In this document: piece by piece, positions 46,390-58,194 of the stretch | Position numbering within the stretch: position 1 is the stretch's first letter | How the letters are laid out: each line of letters opens with the position of its first letter | Origin: Gymnothorax reevesii | Taxonomy: Eukaryota; Chordata; Actinopteri; Anguilliformes; Muraenidae | Reading direction: 5' to 3' | DNA: 64,000 bases | Assembly (NCBI GenBank): GCA_029721435.1 | Contig: CM056588.1 | Span: 43,391,493 to 43,455,492, forward strand | Notes under the pieces: model-generated | What the model was told of the DNA's origin: nothing | Seen by the model: only the letters and a program-made list of their open reading frames with translations | Databases searched by the model: none | Translations under genes and position numbers: made by a program

Positions 46390-46390
46390 C
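46352..46390. repeat. (TG)n(CG)n microsatellite
   Basis: About fifteen TG units then GCGCGCGC, a potential Z-DNA tract. Confidence 0.95.
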
Positions 46391-46729
46391 AGTAAGGTAG
46401 GGTGGGGAATGAGTGTGCCTCATGACTTAGAAAGTGATTTAATGGGTGCCTTTAAATACAGGTGCCCATTGCAGCCTCAGAGAGAAAGCCCCAGTATCTT
46501 GTTTCAATCACCACCTGGTTTTGCCAATTAGTGCAATTCTTTAGCAGGAAGAGAGAGCTAATTAGCTAAATTATCTGGCTGAGTTTACGGGCTGCTGAAA
46601 CACCTGCGAATTCTTCTTTCTGACCCCTGGACACCATCTCTGCAGACAATCCAAAGATGTGCATGAAAAAAGAGACATAAAATAACCTAAAAGAAAAAAA
46701 TAAAAATGTATATATAGACACTTACAATG

Positions 46730-47036
46730 CTACATGGTCGTTCTCACTCCAAAACACTGCAGTCCAAGATATCCATTGCACTCCTCAGTTTCACTGCAGT
46801 GCTGGATCATGCAGTGACCTTCACCAGAAAAATACACGCCTTGAGGGAACAGAAAGAAAATTTGTAAGAGATGGATTCCTCTGAAATTCTGATACAAAAA
46901 AAAACAAAAAACTTTTGAACATGGTAAAATAGGAATACTGACCTGGGGAATTGATGCATTTCAGATTACTGTGCGCAGGGCCAATAGGTCGCTTGTTTGG
47001 TGAAAGTACCGCTTGCGGCACAAGTGAGCGCCGCAT
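46730..47036 (-). CDS. candidate two-exon small cysteine-containing protein
   Basis: No family is recognised with confidence. The proposed CDS is exon 1 47036-46943, starting ATG with A at -3, and exon 2 46839-46730. A 103-bp intron separates them, with donor CAG/GTCAGT and acceptor TTCTTTCTGTTCCCTCAAG. Joining keeps the frame (split Gly codon) and gives 67 residues. Exon 2 holds four cysteines in the pattern C-x4-C-x5-C-x7-C (GHCMIQHC, EECNGYLGLQC), and exon 1 adds one in NLKCINSPG. The spacing vaguely recalls the C-terminus of TAFA-type secreted proteins, but identity is too low to claim it. A second good donor, GTAAGT, lies four bases after the stop (46725), so transcripts may continue. 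No signal peptide is visible, and an in-frame TGA lies 12 bases upstream. It may be a chance pair in a non-coding transcript. Confidence 0.28.
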
Positions 47037-47340
47037 ATTTGGACTGAATCAGACCCGTGCCGGTGCAGACTGTGGCTGGCAGTATCACTGGACTGGCACA
47101 AAGTTAGATTTGTTTCTGTTAGGGATACAGGAAGGATGCAGCTCGTAGGATATAGGAAATGTATTTTTCGCAACAATTCCTGCAGGCGGGTCTTCCCTCC
47201 AGCCTGTGGTTTGCTCGCCGCGCACATGTATGACTCGGTCTCCTCCTCCCCGGTTCTGTTTATGCACTCGATTGAGGTGTCTTTAAAACTTATGCCTCGG
47301 ACTTTTTGTTTCAATGTACATCATGAGTTAACCCGCGGTG
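46950..47340. promoter_or_regulatory. CpG-containing unique block
   Basis: G+C and CpG content rises against AT-rich flanks, with a CCAAT box (GGGCCAATAGG, 46979). It covers exon 1 of the candidate small gene and overlapping short frames on both strands. It might be a promoter-proximal or conserved element. Confidence 0.3.
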
Positions 47341-47399
47341 AGTTCTGTGGCTGGGTGGGGAGGATCAGCCTGAGCACATAGTAAATTAATGCAAAAATA

Positions 47400-47452
47400 T
47401 ATATTAAGTTTTACATATATATATATATACTGTATATATATATATATAAATA
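47400..47452. repeat. (TA)n tract
   Basis: Two TATATATA blocks around ACTGTA, nearly self-complementary. Confidence 0.9.
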
Positions 47453-47454
47453 TT

Positions 47455-48355
47455 GCTTGTAACTCAATATTAAAACCACAGCAAAGTCAATCCAGCTGCT
47501 GCTGTCAAAAATTTACTTCTTGACATCGGCGGATTACAGCGCACACACAATTACTGCCAGTTAATTTTCTGAGACATACATTCGCCTGCATTTCTGCAGG
47601 ATTGATAGCCCAGGAGCTCTCCCAAAGACAAGATCACAACAAGAAATCACCTGAATCTCCACAACACAGGACTTCCACTTCCCGTGCAGTCTATAAGGCC
47701 AACAACAATACATTATGAACACCGCCTGCTCTGATCACACACACCATTAAACTTCCAAGCACAACTATGTCTGAAAAGCCTAAAAAGCTATTGTGTCACT
47801 CACATATGAGTACAAGATAGGAACACTTTATAATCAGAGAGAGAGAGAGACTTTTAAATATCCCTGTTAGCTTTTACCTTTTCCTTGTGTGCAGTAATGT
47901 GGAGACTGTGCTGCTCATCCAGTATTGTGTCTATCCGACTCTTATCAAAGGTGTTCAGGGCGATCTGAGGGCGGATGTGGGCTGTGGAGGTTTGGTGCTT
48001 CAGCAAAGCCCTCGGCAAGTTGTGCGGGTCGCAGTAAGCCTCTCCCGGCTAGACACTGCCGCTACCCCCCAAGAAAAGGAAAAAATCAGAGAACTCGGAA
48101 TGCACAACAATTTGCTAGCTTGACTATATCCACACAACCCGGTCTTTCTTTTTGCAGCAATCCGTTTGAAAAGTCCTCACATTTTTTTGTCCCTTCCTTT
48201 GGATTAAATCCTTGAGGTCAGGTGTTGGTTTCCCAGTTAATATTATGCCTTTTCCTCAAATATCAAGTTAGGAAGTCTTTTTATGGGAAATCTCCATCTT
48301 CACTGCTAACCAAAAGCACTGCGTGCCGGTGACAACAGCATTGCGAGACCTTGTG
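47455..48355. other. unique non-coding sequence
   Basis: 47890-48120 is moderately GC-rich and open in two plus-strand frames (78-96 codons), with an acceptor-like TTTTCCTTGTGTGCAG before it. No domain is seen and no matching donor stands out. Confidence 0.35.
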
Positions 48356-48359
48356 GGGG

Positions 48360-48421
48360 TTCCACAACTGTTTCAGAGTTCGTATCTTAAACTGAACTGT
48401 TCAGTTGAAACAGTTGTGGAA
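48360..48421. repeat. 17-bp-stem inverted repeat
   Basis: TTCCACAACTGTTTCAG (48360-48376) is mirrored by TGAAACAGTTGTGGAA (48406-48421), with inner AACTGAAC/GTTCAGTT symmetry. A small MITE remnant or a fortuitous hairpin. Confidence 0.8.
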
Positions 48422-48429
48422 TGTGGTGC

Positions 48430-51400
48430 AGCATTTTTTAAAAAGTTCAATTTTGTTTGTCAGTATTTTGTTTTCTTGATTGCCGATTCGGACATGTTTG
48501 CAGAACCAGTCAGTCAAGCAGGCAACAAAACACACAGCAATGAAAAAGTTTTATTGCTTGATGTACAGTACACTGCATGTATTTGAATTGTGTGATGTCC
48601 TCTTTGATTGGATTAAAAATGTACATATTCTTCTTCTCCTCTTGTTTTATGTTTGTTTACAACAGAGCCGTGGAGGGGCCATAGAGAGAAAAATAAAACA
48701 CACCAGGCCACATTTTACTACATTGTGCGCTAGACATGTTTGAGTGCGAACCAGGTACAATTTGACTCGCTTTTTGAATAAATTTGTTTAATATAACTGT
48801 AGTCCTTACAATATGGTGCCAGGGTTAGGGCTTACTGCTATTGCTAGGGCTGTGGGACAGAGCCAGACAGCTGAGAGTCTGCCGGAGCACACAGGAAGCT
48901 GCAGAGTCTATGCGCACAATGAGAGCCTGCTGTCGGCTGTATCCTTTGCCTAATGTATGAGCTTCTACCGTAAATGTTGCAATATAGAGGCTTTGCTGAA
49001 GGGAAGAGTTTTTTACCGTAAGTGTTGCAATATTGGGACCTCTGATTATGCTTAAAAATAATGTGGGAAGAGGGTAAAAGTGGGGGGTCCAATAGCCCTC
49101 TAACCCCCCCCCCCCCCCCCACTTCTGGTGCCAGTGCCAAGCACACAAAAGATGGCGAATCTGAGCATGCTACAACTATGTTTTCGGCAAACGTGTAAAC
49201 CCAGATTTCGAGTTATTCGAGGAGCCAAATTTACAATAAAAAAGGTGCGTGTGCATTTCAATACTCTTATTTCAACATGTTTGACGTTGGTAAATCATTG
49301 TTATCCATTTAACAAAACACATGGTCGCTGTAACCAGTTGATGCCGAGGCCACACCGCCTTTTCAGCTGCCACAAACACATCTGAGGCTTCTGAGAGGGA
49401 AAGCAAAAAAAAAAAAAAAAACTCAAACAAACCACATGTGAGACACACGCAGCCTGAAAATCTGTAAACAATCCAGTGCCTCTCTGGTCCCTCCTTCCCT
49501 CTGTTCTCCGGGAGCGACAGCGATTCTGCTCAAGAGAAGCCAACTAATGAATTGTCACATTTTCCATGTCACCATATACTGTGTTAAGAAAGGCTTTCAC
49601 ACAAGGCAGAAAGCTAGGCCTGATCCTGCGCTCCAACCATCCAGCATGTCACCGCACCACGTACCGAGTAGACTACAATGACATAATGGAGCTGGGGCCG
49701 GAGAGCGCTAACAAGCAGGGATCATTCCCATGAAAAAGCCTACAGTATACAGTTCATAAGGCAGGCAGCACAATTGGGCGCATTTGACACACTTTTAGTG
49801 GGAGGATGAGCTGTCCACCTGCTGACCAGCCAATGCAGTCAGCAGTTTAGCCACCATCTAAACCTTAGCTTCCTTTATCCAGCAAAAGGTCAGATAGAGA
49901 CTGGCTTTGACCAACCGCAAACCTGCTGTGACAAGCCAAGAGTCCATATAAAAATGTAAAACGACTGAAATCAGGTGATTTGATGCATATGCTTGACACT
50001 TTTTTTTTTCTTCAGAGAATGCAGAACAATTCTGGTACTCTCACGCACAAATACAAAGGTTTTGTGAGGAGATATCATGTAACTCCTGTTGGTAAAAGGT
50101 GAGGGGGGGACTGTTGCCAAACTCAGTCCTAGCAGGGAAGGCACAAAGGAAACTAACACATCCTATACATCCTATGCTCTAGGGAAAAGCGACAGAATGC
50201 TGCTGACAATGTTGGGTTACTGAGCATCAGTATACTGGCCGTCTTTTTCCTCTCAATATTTCATGTCACAATTTTCTTAATGCATTTTTTTTTTTATGTG
50301 GACAACTTTACGCCATCAATCTATTAGAGAGTGCCTTCACGGCAGGCGATCAACACCGCCGCATCTGCAAAGAAAAGATGAAGGTCATTTTTTTTTGCTC
50401 GTTTTTTTTCGGTGAAACTTCAGGGTCAAAGTCCAGATCATCATTTTCGCAGCTGTAGGCGTAAGAGGGGGTCGGAGGGGGGGGGAAGGAGGAGGGAGAT
50501 GTGTTGGGAGCGAAATAGTTGGGAATTTATAAAACTCATTAATTTATCAGAAGAACTTTCAGGGAACCCTGCAGAAACTGTGTGTTTGGGCTTAATCGCC
50601 CTATCCACTGAGGTCACAAAGACACTGCAATAAAGTAACATCTAACGGCCCGAGCACCTCAATTCCTCAATCAAGCAAATGCACTTCATATATAGAGAGG
50701 ACCTTAACAACAACTGTAATTTTGTAAACGGTGTAATAAAATGGTTTACGAGGACACTTATTTCTTATTATCCTGGTTATGTTTTGTTTTATACTTTAAA
50801 GAACTACTCCCAAGGAACATCCACCACTTGTAGAGACATTTTCTGAGATTCTATTTCTTTTTTTTTACATTTCTAGTCTTTTCACAAGCCTTTTTTTATA
50901 TTTTTGCAGCATACAACTCCTCTTACCATGCTTGCCATTTTATACCTCCATTTTAGGTCTTCTCATTCGTTTCACATTTTGGTTTGTTAGACATCAACAT
51001 CACCGTGTCATCATAGCAGATAAAGACTCAATAATAAAGTAATGCAAATACTAAAGCAGAGGGTTTTCCCCTTTTGCAACTTCAGATTTAGAGATATATA
51101 GCTGTTGCAGCACCCTGAAGTACTAGCAGGGAACTTAATATAAAAAAAGGAAAACATCTCTATGAAGTGACTCAAAATAGAGCTGGGCCATCAAGGCCTT
51201 AGTTAGCCAAAACGCAGCTGTTAGTCTGTCGTGATTTGTGTTTTGATTTGTGGAATGTGAGGAGTAAGTAGTTTGCAGTTTCCTTCTTCTATATTTCCAA
51301 GCAGAACCTTCGCTGTAGACAATATCGCCATTTAAAGATATACAGGTTGAGAAACCTTATTCAGAGGTGTTCTCACAAAGCAAGTCCCCAGTATTTCTCC

Positions 51401-52055
51401 TCTTTAAAAGAAATTAAGGTCTATAATTATAGCCATAATTGGAATAATTATATATATTACCCTACCCATCAACCACACTTCATCACATTCCATGGCTTAC
51501 TGAATGATATTGTGCAGCAAGGCCTAACGAGAGTTTTCATGCCTCTAGGTTATACAGGTTTCATAGATAACTTAACTAGTACTGGCTCACGGACTTGAAC
51601 ACAGGATACAGTTATAGAGTCTAGGTAAAGGGTAGAGGGTTAGATGTATGGAGTCTGAGTAGAATTTGGTTGACTTCGGGGGACAAATTCAGCATTAAGG
51701 AGTAGCTTCCCAATGGTAACTATCTTGTGATTAGAATGGGGAGGGGGTAGTTTTGATAAAACTCTCAGTCACACTGATCTCAACAATAATCTCAAACTCC
51801 CAGAGTCCAGTCAACCTAACATGTCAGTCTTTTTGCAGAGCCCCTCAGCAAACCCCTAGTTTTAAAATTTGAAATTTACTGCATCATTACAACTGTGGAA
51901 AAACAGTCTCCAGAATGGACACAATTATTTCTAATCCACGAGAGCGGTATTTCTAACTGAAATAAATCATATGTATGTCTGTACGTCAGTATGCAAGAAT
52001 GTGTTAGAGTAAATTTCATGCTCCCCCATCATCATTAATGCACTTTACAATACAT
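48430..52055. other. unique non-coding stretch
   Basis: The phrase ACCGTAARTGTTGCAATAT occurs twice (48968 and 49016). C17 run at 49104-49120, A-run at 49406-49422. The minus-strand frames of 100-107 codons across the C-run lack domains. No exon or element end is convincing. 51340-51600 is unique and AT-rich. Confidence 0.4.
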
Positions 52056-52059
52056 TAAT

Positions 52060-52262
52060 GCTACTTACCAGCCACTTTTTATCCAAGGAGACATAAAATT
52101 AATTTGAATTAGCACAGGCCAATCCATCCTGGAGGAGAGTGGAGTAAAGGGAATAGGTCAAGGATCCTATAGCTGCTCAAATATTATTATGCATCAAGAA
52201 ATGGTGTTTGAACCTCCGACCTTCTAGGCCCTGGCCGCTCTGGCACTTGGTAAAAGGCAGCC
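52060..52262 (-). repeat. tRNA-derived SINE fragment
   Basis: Read on the plus strand: CCAGCCACTTTTTATCCAAG, then AGGGAATAGGTCAAGGATCC, then TTTGAACCTCCGACCTTCTA, the inverse of a B-box (GGAGGTTCAAA) and the usual order of a fish SINE in reverse. Confidence 0.5.
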
Positions 52263-52269
52263 CCACACC

Positions 52270-53080
52270 GGAGGTCGGGGGACAGTAATGGGTGGGGGGC
52301 ACTCAGGCTGAAGTGATGAAACTATCCTGTGGGGTCCTTTAAGTACGACTTTGTAAATGTAATGGTTAATGTTGAAAAATCAAGAAAAGACTGTACAAAA
52401 AAGGAAGCCTCTTAGCAAAATAAATGCAAGAGAGATAGGATGCTGGTTCAGCAGAGTTCTACAGCACCAGCATCAACGGAGTGTCAGGAGCTGAATGCCT
52501 AACCACCCTTCTTTCCTGTTTTAAAACCATCGATTTGTCTGCGGCTTCCTGGGGGAGCTGACAAAAAAGGTGTGGACAAATGAAGACAAAAACAACAAAA
52601 ACAGAGCAATACAAGCCAGCAGAGAAGGGAGGGGGAGCGGGAGGGGGGGGCGAGACATTGACGGGCCGACATCCTTTATAAACCATCTCTTATTAGCAGT
52701 AAGTGGGGGCTCCTCTACATTTCAATAAAGCAACACTGATCAGTAAATGTCACGGCCGCTAGCCGTGTCCTATATTAAAATGGATTCTCAGATGCCAGAA
52801 GGGAAGTAAAACAGTGGTCAGCAAAGCTCACCCATATTTTCTGCAGCGTCCGGGAGCACTGAGAGACAAATGCCTCGCTGTCTGCTTTACTTACCTCAGC
52901 CCAGCACAATGTGAGCGAAGCAACAACACGAGAAGACTGGTCCTGTCCTCAAATCCCTGTCTCAGCGTTGATCTGATAGAGAACGGAAAGTTTGTTGATG
53001 AACGAAACGCTCCCGATCTGCAATGCATGTTGACTGACATCTGAAAGATGATGGGCAAAAGATGAATTGCGTAAATCATT
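52270..53080. other. unique non-coding sequence
   Basis: G-rich 52625-52655. Nothing recognised. Confidence 0.4.
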
Positions 53081-53082
53081 TC

Positions 53083-53558
53083 TCCGTGATACCCGTCTTC
53101 AGAGCCATTTTCCTTTTCTTGCCTTGCCTATCCCATGAAGCCACGGACAAGACTTAGAGGTCCAGGAGGGAAGTAAGTCAGTGGCGGTTCTAGAACCGGG
53201 AATTGGAGGGGCACAGACACGTCCCTTAATGACAATTAGGATTGTCCTGGCTATTCTCAATCATTTTCCTTTATTGACACGTTTTCCAATTATCATAACT
53301 GGCAACTGAAGACGTGTGCCCCCCCAATTCTTGGCTCTGGAACCGTCACTGAAGTAAGTACTTAATGTTTAATAATTCTTTCAGCAGTTTTATGGTTATA
53401 TTGTGCCATGTCATATTCTTATAAAAATGTGTAGAAAACATAAACCACGTCCTCAGGTATTCATACCCATGGGAAGTTTTGAGTCTCTGAGTAGCCCGAT
53501 AATGCAGGTCTTTGGACTGTGGGAGGAAGCCGGAATACCCAGAGAAAACGTCAATCAC
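53083..53558 (-). repeat. old L2-associated repeat, split by a hAT MITE
   Basis: 53083-53178 (CCCGTCTTCAGAGCC, TTCTTGCCTTGCCTATCC) and 53352-53558 (GAGTCTCTGAGTAGCC, CAGGTCTTTGGACTGTGGGA) are the two halves of a repeat whose relative at 57865-58190 is uninterrupted. Confidence 0.6.
53179..53351. mobile_element. hAT MITE, 173 bp, with 8-bp target duplication
   Basis: The ends CAGTGGCGGTTCTAGAACC and, inverted, CAGTGACGGTTCCAGAGCC are followed by matching GGAATTGGAGGGGCAC / AGAATTGGGGGGGCAC. The target octamer AAGTAAGT is perfect on both sides (53171-53178 and 53352-53359). No coding. Confidence 0.93.
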
Positions 53559-53559
53559 C

Positions 53560-54445
53560 AGCCTTCAAAGGACAAAAATTTGGAAATTGTTAAAACAGCA
53601 TGGCTAGCCCTACTTTCTATTATTGTGCCGGGTGATATGAAATGGCTTTCCCCCTAAGCATTCTGTTGTTGTGCATGAATGTGTAAGATCTGGAAAGGGG
53701 GTTAGAGTTCTGCAAACGCTGATGCGTGGGGGAGCCCAGAGGCTGTAAGTGACAAATGGCTGATAGCTCAGTCCGGAGCCATGCCAGATTAAAAAACTTT
53801 TTTGGACTCCCCCCCCCCCTGATGAGAGGCCCAGGATGCTCACTCAGTCTGCATGTGGAAGGTGTCGATGGTCTTTCTGTGTCCTTGATGTTACTCTGTA
53901 CGGGGTGGGGAGGGGTGGGGGGTGGGGGTAGATGCAAAGCCCTGGCTGACACACTGCCCCTGCGGGAGTCATGTTACTGTCCTCAGTCTTAAATATAACT
54001 GGAAGTTCTCTGTTTAAAATAATCAAAACCTCAACATCACAATATGCTTATATGTTCAATATCCTGCTAAGAAATCACTTCTGTACTTATAAACTAGTTT
54101 ACCTATATAATAATTCATCTTAAGACTTTTTCATGACAACTGCATCATATTGGTACATATTTATATCATGTCTGGTCTTGTTATTATCGGGGGAATCCAA
54201 AGAGTTGAATGGAGTATGTTTCATTCCCATTGAAATTATGGTCCATTCCCATTTGGAAACTCCTGAAAATTGGTCAGAATCCTCTCGGGTAGTCACCCTA
54301 TTCTTCTCTTTTGCTAATTTGTTTTATTACATCCTCCAAATGGTGGAAACCCAAAAACCAGATTCGACCCCCCTTCCAGGTCATTTATGGCCATGCCGCC
54401 TGGATCAAAGACATGATTTGGCTTAAAGCAAAGACAGACAATCAA
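53560..54445. other. unique or unassigned sequence
   Basis: C-run 53808-53819 and G-rich 53898-53930. Nothing gene-like; 54130-54445 may belong to the LTR-like element that follows. Confidence 0.4.
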
Positions 54446-54448
54446 TTC

Positions 54449-54700
54449 AGGGAAGATCACAACCAACTTCCCACACGTGCACTTCTATGCCGTATGTAGC
54501 CCCTTTAATTATGGAAGATCGTGGTCGACGTCCCACATGTGCATCTCTATGCCGTGTCTAGCCAATCTATGTAGTCAGGGAAGATCGTATCCGATCTCTC
54601 ACCGTGCATGTTAGTGCTTGAGTAGCCTTTTTAATTATGGAATATAATAATTCGAAATTCCTGCAGGCTAGCTCCGTGTGTAGCCTTTTTCGCCAGGTAT
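54449..54700 (+). repeat. ~64-bp tandem repeat, 3-4 copies
   Basis: Units start GGGAAGATC or GGAAGATCGT at about 54449, 54512 and 54576. Each contains CCCACAYGTGCA or CACCGTGCATG, then TATGCCGT and GTAGCC. A fourth, eroded unit ends GTAGCCTTTTTCGCC. Such arrays are common in the U3 part of retroviral-type LTRs. Confidence 0.75.
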
Positions 54701-55470
54701 AACTTCACTCTCATTTTTAAAATTATTTGTAACTTGTAATTATTTTAACTTTGTTTGTTTGATTTAAGCTCTCACCTACCTGGTGAATAAATTATTGTTA
54801 TTCCTTAAAACTTGCGTGGTGTCTGTGACTCCTAATCCTTTTATTCTTTCTAGCTACATTGCGGCGGATACCTAGGGGTTTGTCCTTTCTCTCATTATCT
54901 ATGCACGTTAGAACTCCTTGACCGGAGCAGTATATCTGTCTATAGGATTGTCTCGTGATCCCTGTCCGTGTTTTGGCTTTTGCCTATTTCATGTGATTAG
55001 GTTCTCCCTCATGTTCCCTCCTTTGTAATTAGTCTTATTTCCTACACCTGTGTGCTGTTAAGCATATGACTTCCTGTGAATGTATAGTAGGAGTCTTTTC
55101 ACAGCATTCCCTTGTCAGAACGTTTCTCTCAGTTTGCTTGTGCCACGCTTTTCCTCGCCTTGTACTCTCAGTGATTCTCGTCCCTGTTTTCGATTTTTGT
55201 CTTTGAATTTTTGGATTATAGTTGCATCTGCGTTTTTGACCCATTTCTGCCCGACTATGAATTCTGTGATTGCTGCCCTGGTTACGGTTTGCATTAAGCC
55301 CACTGGATTCTGGCTTTTGCTTCTCTGACATACCTGTGCCTGTGTACCAAACCTGATTTTGCCCGACCACGAGTACTGTGATTGCTGCCCTAGTTTTCGT
55401 CTCTGTTTTTGCCCAACTGGATTGTGATTTTTTGATTATGGACTTTGCAATTATATAATTTGTAATTTAA
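54449..55470 (+). mobile_element. LTR-like retroelement fragment, copy 2
   Basis: The tandem array is followed by AATAAA (54785) and a T/G-rich stretch ending at CTACATTGCGGCGG (54862), which looks like an LTR 3' part. The segment 54884-55450 is the relative of 5940-6405 (shared ACTCCTTGACCGGAGCAG versus ACTCCTTAACCGGAGC, GATCCCTGTCCGTGTTTTGG, CTTGTCAGAACGTTTCTC). No gag, pol or env frame is present. Two different elements side by side is an alternative. Confidence 0.45.
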
Positions 55471-55474
55471 TTAA

Positions 55475-57860
55475 TTGTAACCGTTGTGCTTTTGTGCCCT
55501 GTTCTTTGAACAAAGAAAATTGATCCATTTTATTGTGATTTGCACCAGCCAAGAGGTCGCCCATGTTAACGCCAGCCCAAAGAACACGTTGAGCCTTCGC
55601 CCCCTACAATTTCCGTCGCTAATATTGTTTGGTGGGGTTTTACAAATGAATGAATGTATGAGTAGAGGAATTAATTATTATTTACTCAAAAATAAAACTG
55701 TTGAGACAAACAGCCAAATAGCATATAGACCTTAAAAAAATAAATAAATCAGTCAAACCACAGAAAGGCCTTTATCTTGGAAAAGAGAATGCGGTCCACG
55801 CTAGCCTCCATTGCAGAGGTCTTATATGACTTGCTTCCCTCACACAACAACGTACACTCAAGCCAGGTTTTGTGTACCGTGAGGTAATGGCATTGTGCGA
55901 AATAGGCCAATCAATACTTGCTATATAATAGTGCTTTTTGGCTTCCCCTGTCAAATATTAGTAACAAAAACTTTTTGATGGTGACATTTGTTTCTTTATG
56001 TTGTACAAGAATCAGATCAAAGAAAGAGAAAATGAGTGTGTATGGGAAAAGCCAACTCAATGCTCCTTCAATTTATAAGTTGTGTTCTTTCTGTAAATAT
56101 TGCTGCATATTTTTTTCAAGCAAACTGTTTGTGTGCTGTACGGGATGCTACCATTAATTAGAAATGTTCTCGAGAATAATAAGCCAAGTGAATTAGACCA
56201 TAAAGGAAATCAGCAATAGCAACCGGCCCCGTGTCAAACGTCTAACAACCGAGACGCCGACCTAAGTCTGCTGCTCTGCAGCTGAAGAACATGTGTTCCG
56301 GAAGACTTAAACACTAAAGAAACCAGGAGAAATTTCACCTTATGAACATTTTTGACAGGTTTGTGTTGGTTGGCCTCCGCTGGAAACGTCCTCTGTGATT
56401 CGCCTCCCTGCTGGGCTCCCACAACAGTAAGTGCATATATAATTAGCTAGCGCTAGATATTTCAGAGCTTCTCTGAACGCAAAACCTGGCTTGAGTGTGC
56501 AGATGTTGCTGTGGGACGAAAGCAAACCACACAAGACGTCTACAATGGAGGCTAAGTCCACAAAAGGTTTAATTAGCCAGGTAGGGCAGTCACTGAAAAA
56601 CCAAAATAAGAGTAGCAACCATTACCCAGTTAAGGAAACTAGCGTAGTGTTAGCGCACATATTAAACCAACTGTTAGCTCACTAATTAAAACAATTTGTA
56701 TGCAGTAAAACATCTGTGAAATTCATGTGCTCTTTGTCATTTCATTGTGTTGCTAGATGGCTGTCAACTTGAAGACAACCCAACCCCTGTTTTGTTGGGT
56801 AATCTACATTCTTACAAAACTAAATTGACTCCTTGAAATATTAAAATAACAAAAGGAGCCTCAATCATTACAGAGCAGAGGAGAAACATTTTGCTTAAAT
56901 GAGTCAATTAAGTGTCCTTCACTCCAAGACATGCTGTTACCATGTCACTGATCTTTGAGCTCTCCATAAAACAGAGAATAATCTGTTAATGGAGAAGTCT
57001 AATACTGTTGCTGGTATTCTTTAAAGCATTAATGACTGCACTGTATCCAAAAGTATTACCGTTTCAAAAAATGGCATAAATGTTGCCAAACATCATTAAC
57101 AAATACATAGCTGCCTCACAAATCACAGAAATAGTACATACACTTTAAATTCATATTTACAAGGGCGAAATCCAGATTTTACATTTTAGAAAGGGATCAA
57201 CCAGCATTGTTGCTAATCAACCATCTCAATCATGTAAGGCCTGTTTTCTAATTGTCACAGTGGCTTCCCCCGAATAATTAACAGATTTATTGATGCTGAC
57301 TTGCCATCAACAATGTATCTTTAATGCATATGCAAAACATGTATAAATAACGCTGTTGTGAATAATGGATTAAGCATTTATAACTAATCTGTAGTGCTTG
57401 TGTTAATAAAAATTCAATCCCACGCCAGGGCCTAGCTAGCAGTCATGAACAGCGTAGGGATATATCGATTCCGTGTACACATGCCTTGTTTGAAATTATG
57501 TTATTTCAAAAGAGGCTGATCCATATACCCATACACGCATTTAACAAAAAAATGCTACCTTTGGCCATTTAGCCAGTCCTTTCATACTTCCCTTGCCTAA
57601 CCCAGAAACTGACAAAAATCTGTTATCTTTAAATAAATTCCCATGAATTAAAAATTCCACCCGGTAGACATGAGCCAAAATTAGAGAGGCTCCTAAAGGT
57701 ATCTTGAGTCAGCTATACCCAAGGGTGTCCTTTGTGGAAATATCTTTTGGGAATGTGTGATATATGAAATATAGAGCTGTGGTATTTTCCCCCTCCCAAT
57801 CTGCAATGCCTGTAAACAGATGTTTGAAGGAGGAAATGTACTACATTAGCCTAATTTCTC
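55475..57860. other. unique or unassigned non-coding sequence
   Basis: 56490-56685 has a 64-codon plus frame beginning in GACGAAAGCAAACC, reminiscent of the start of an L1-type ORF1 but too short to call. Otherwise AT-rich unique DNA. Confidence 0.35.
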
Positions 57861-57864
57861 TTTG

Positions 57865-58190
57865 ATGCCCCCGTCTTCATGGCCTTTTACCACTTCTTTT
57901 CCTAGCCTATCCATAAAGCTAGGAATAAGGCATAGGGCTCTAGAAACAAATGAAGTATTTATTTATCAATTTACTATTCAACAGAACTTGCATCACTCTT
58001 TATAGCAGCATTTTGTCACCCGTGATATACTTCTAAACATGTGACAGAAGAACAAACTACAGACTCAGACAGTTATACCTTTGGGCAATTCACAGTGTCC
58101 AAGTACCCCAACAATGCACCTCCTTGCACTGCGGAAGGAAACCGGCGTACCGGGAGTAATCCCACATAAATACAGAGACAAGTAAAATCC
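57865..58190 (-). repeat. L2-associated repeat, uninterrupted copy
   Basis: Contains CCCGTCTTCATGGCC, TTTTCCTAGCCTATCC, then TTTGGGCAATTCACAGTGTC and GCGGAAGGAAACCGGCGTAC, matching the flanks of the 53.18 kb MITE in order. The insertion position corresponds to AATGAAGT at about 57947-57954. Confidence 0.6.
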
Positions 58191-58194
58191 CCAA

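Noticed and set aside
47887..48215. plus-strand exon after TTTTCCTTGTGTGCAG
   Set aside because: Two overlapping frames are open, neither has a domain, and no paired donor was convincing.
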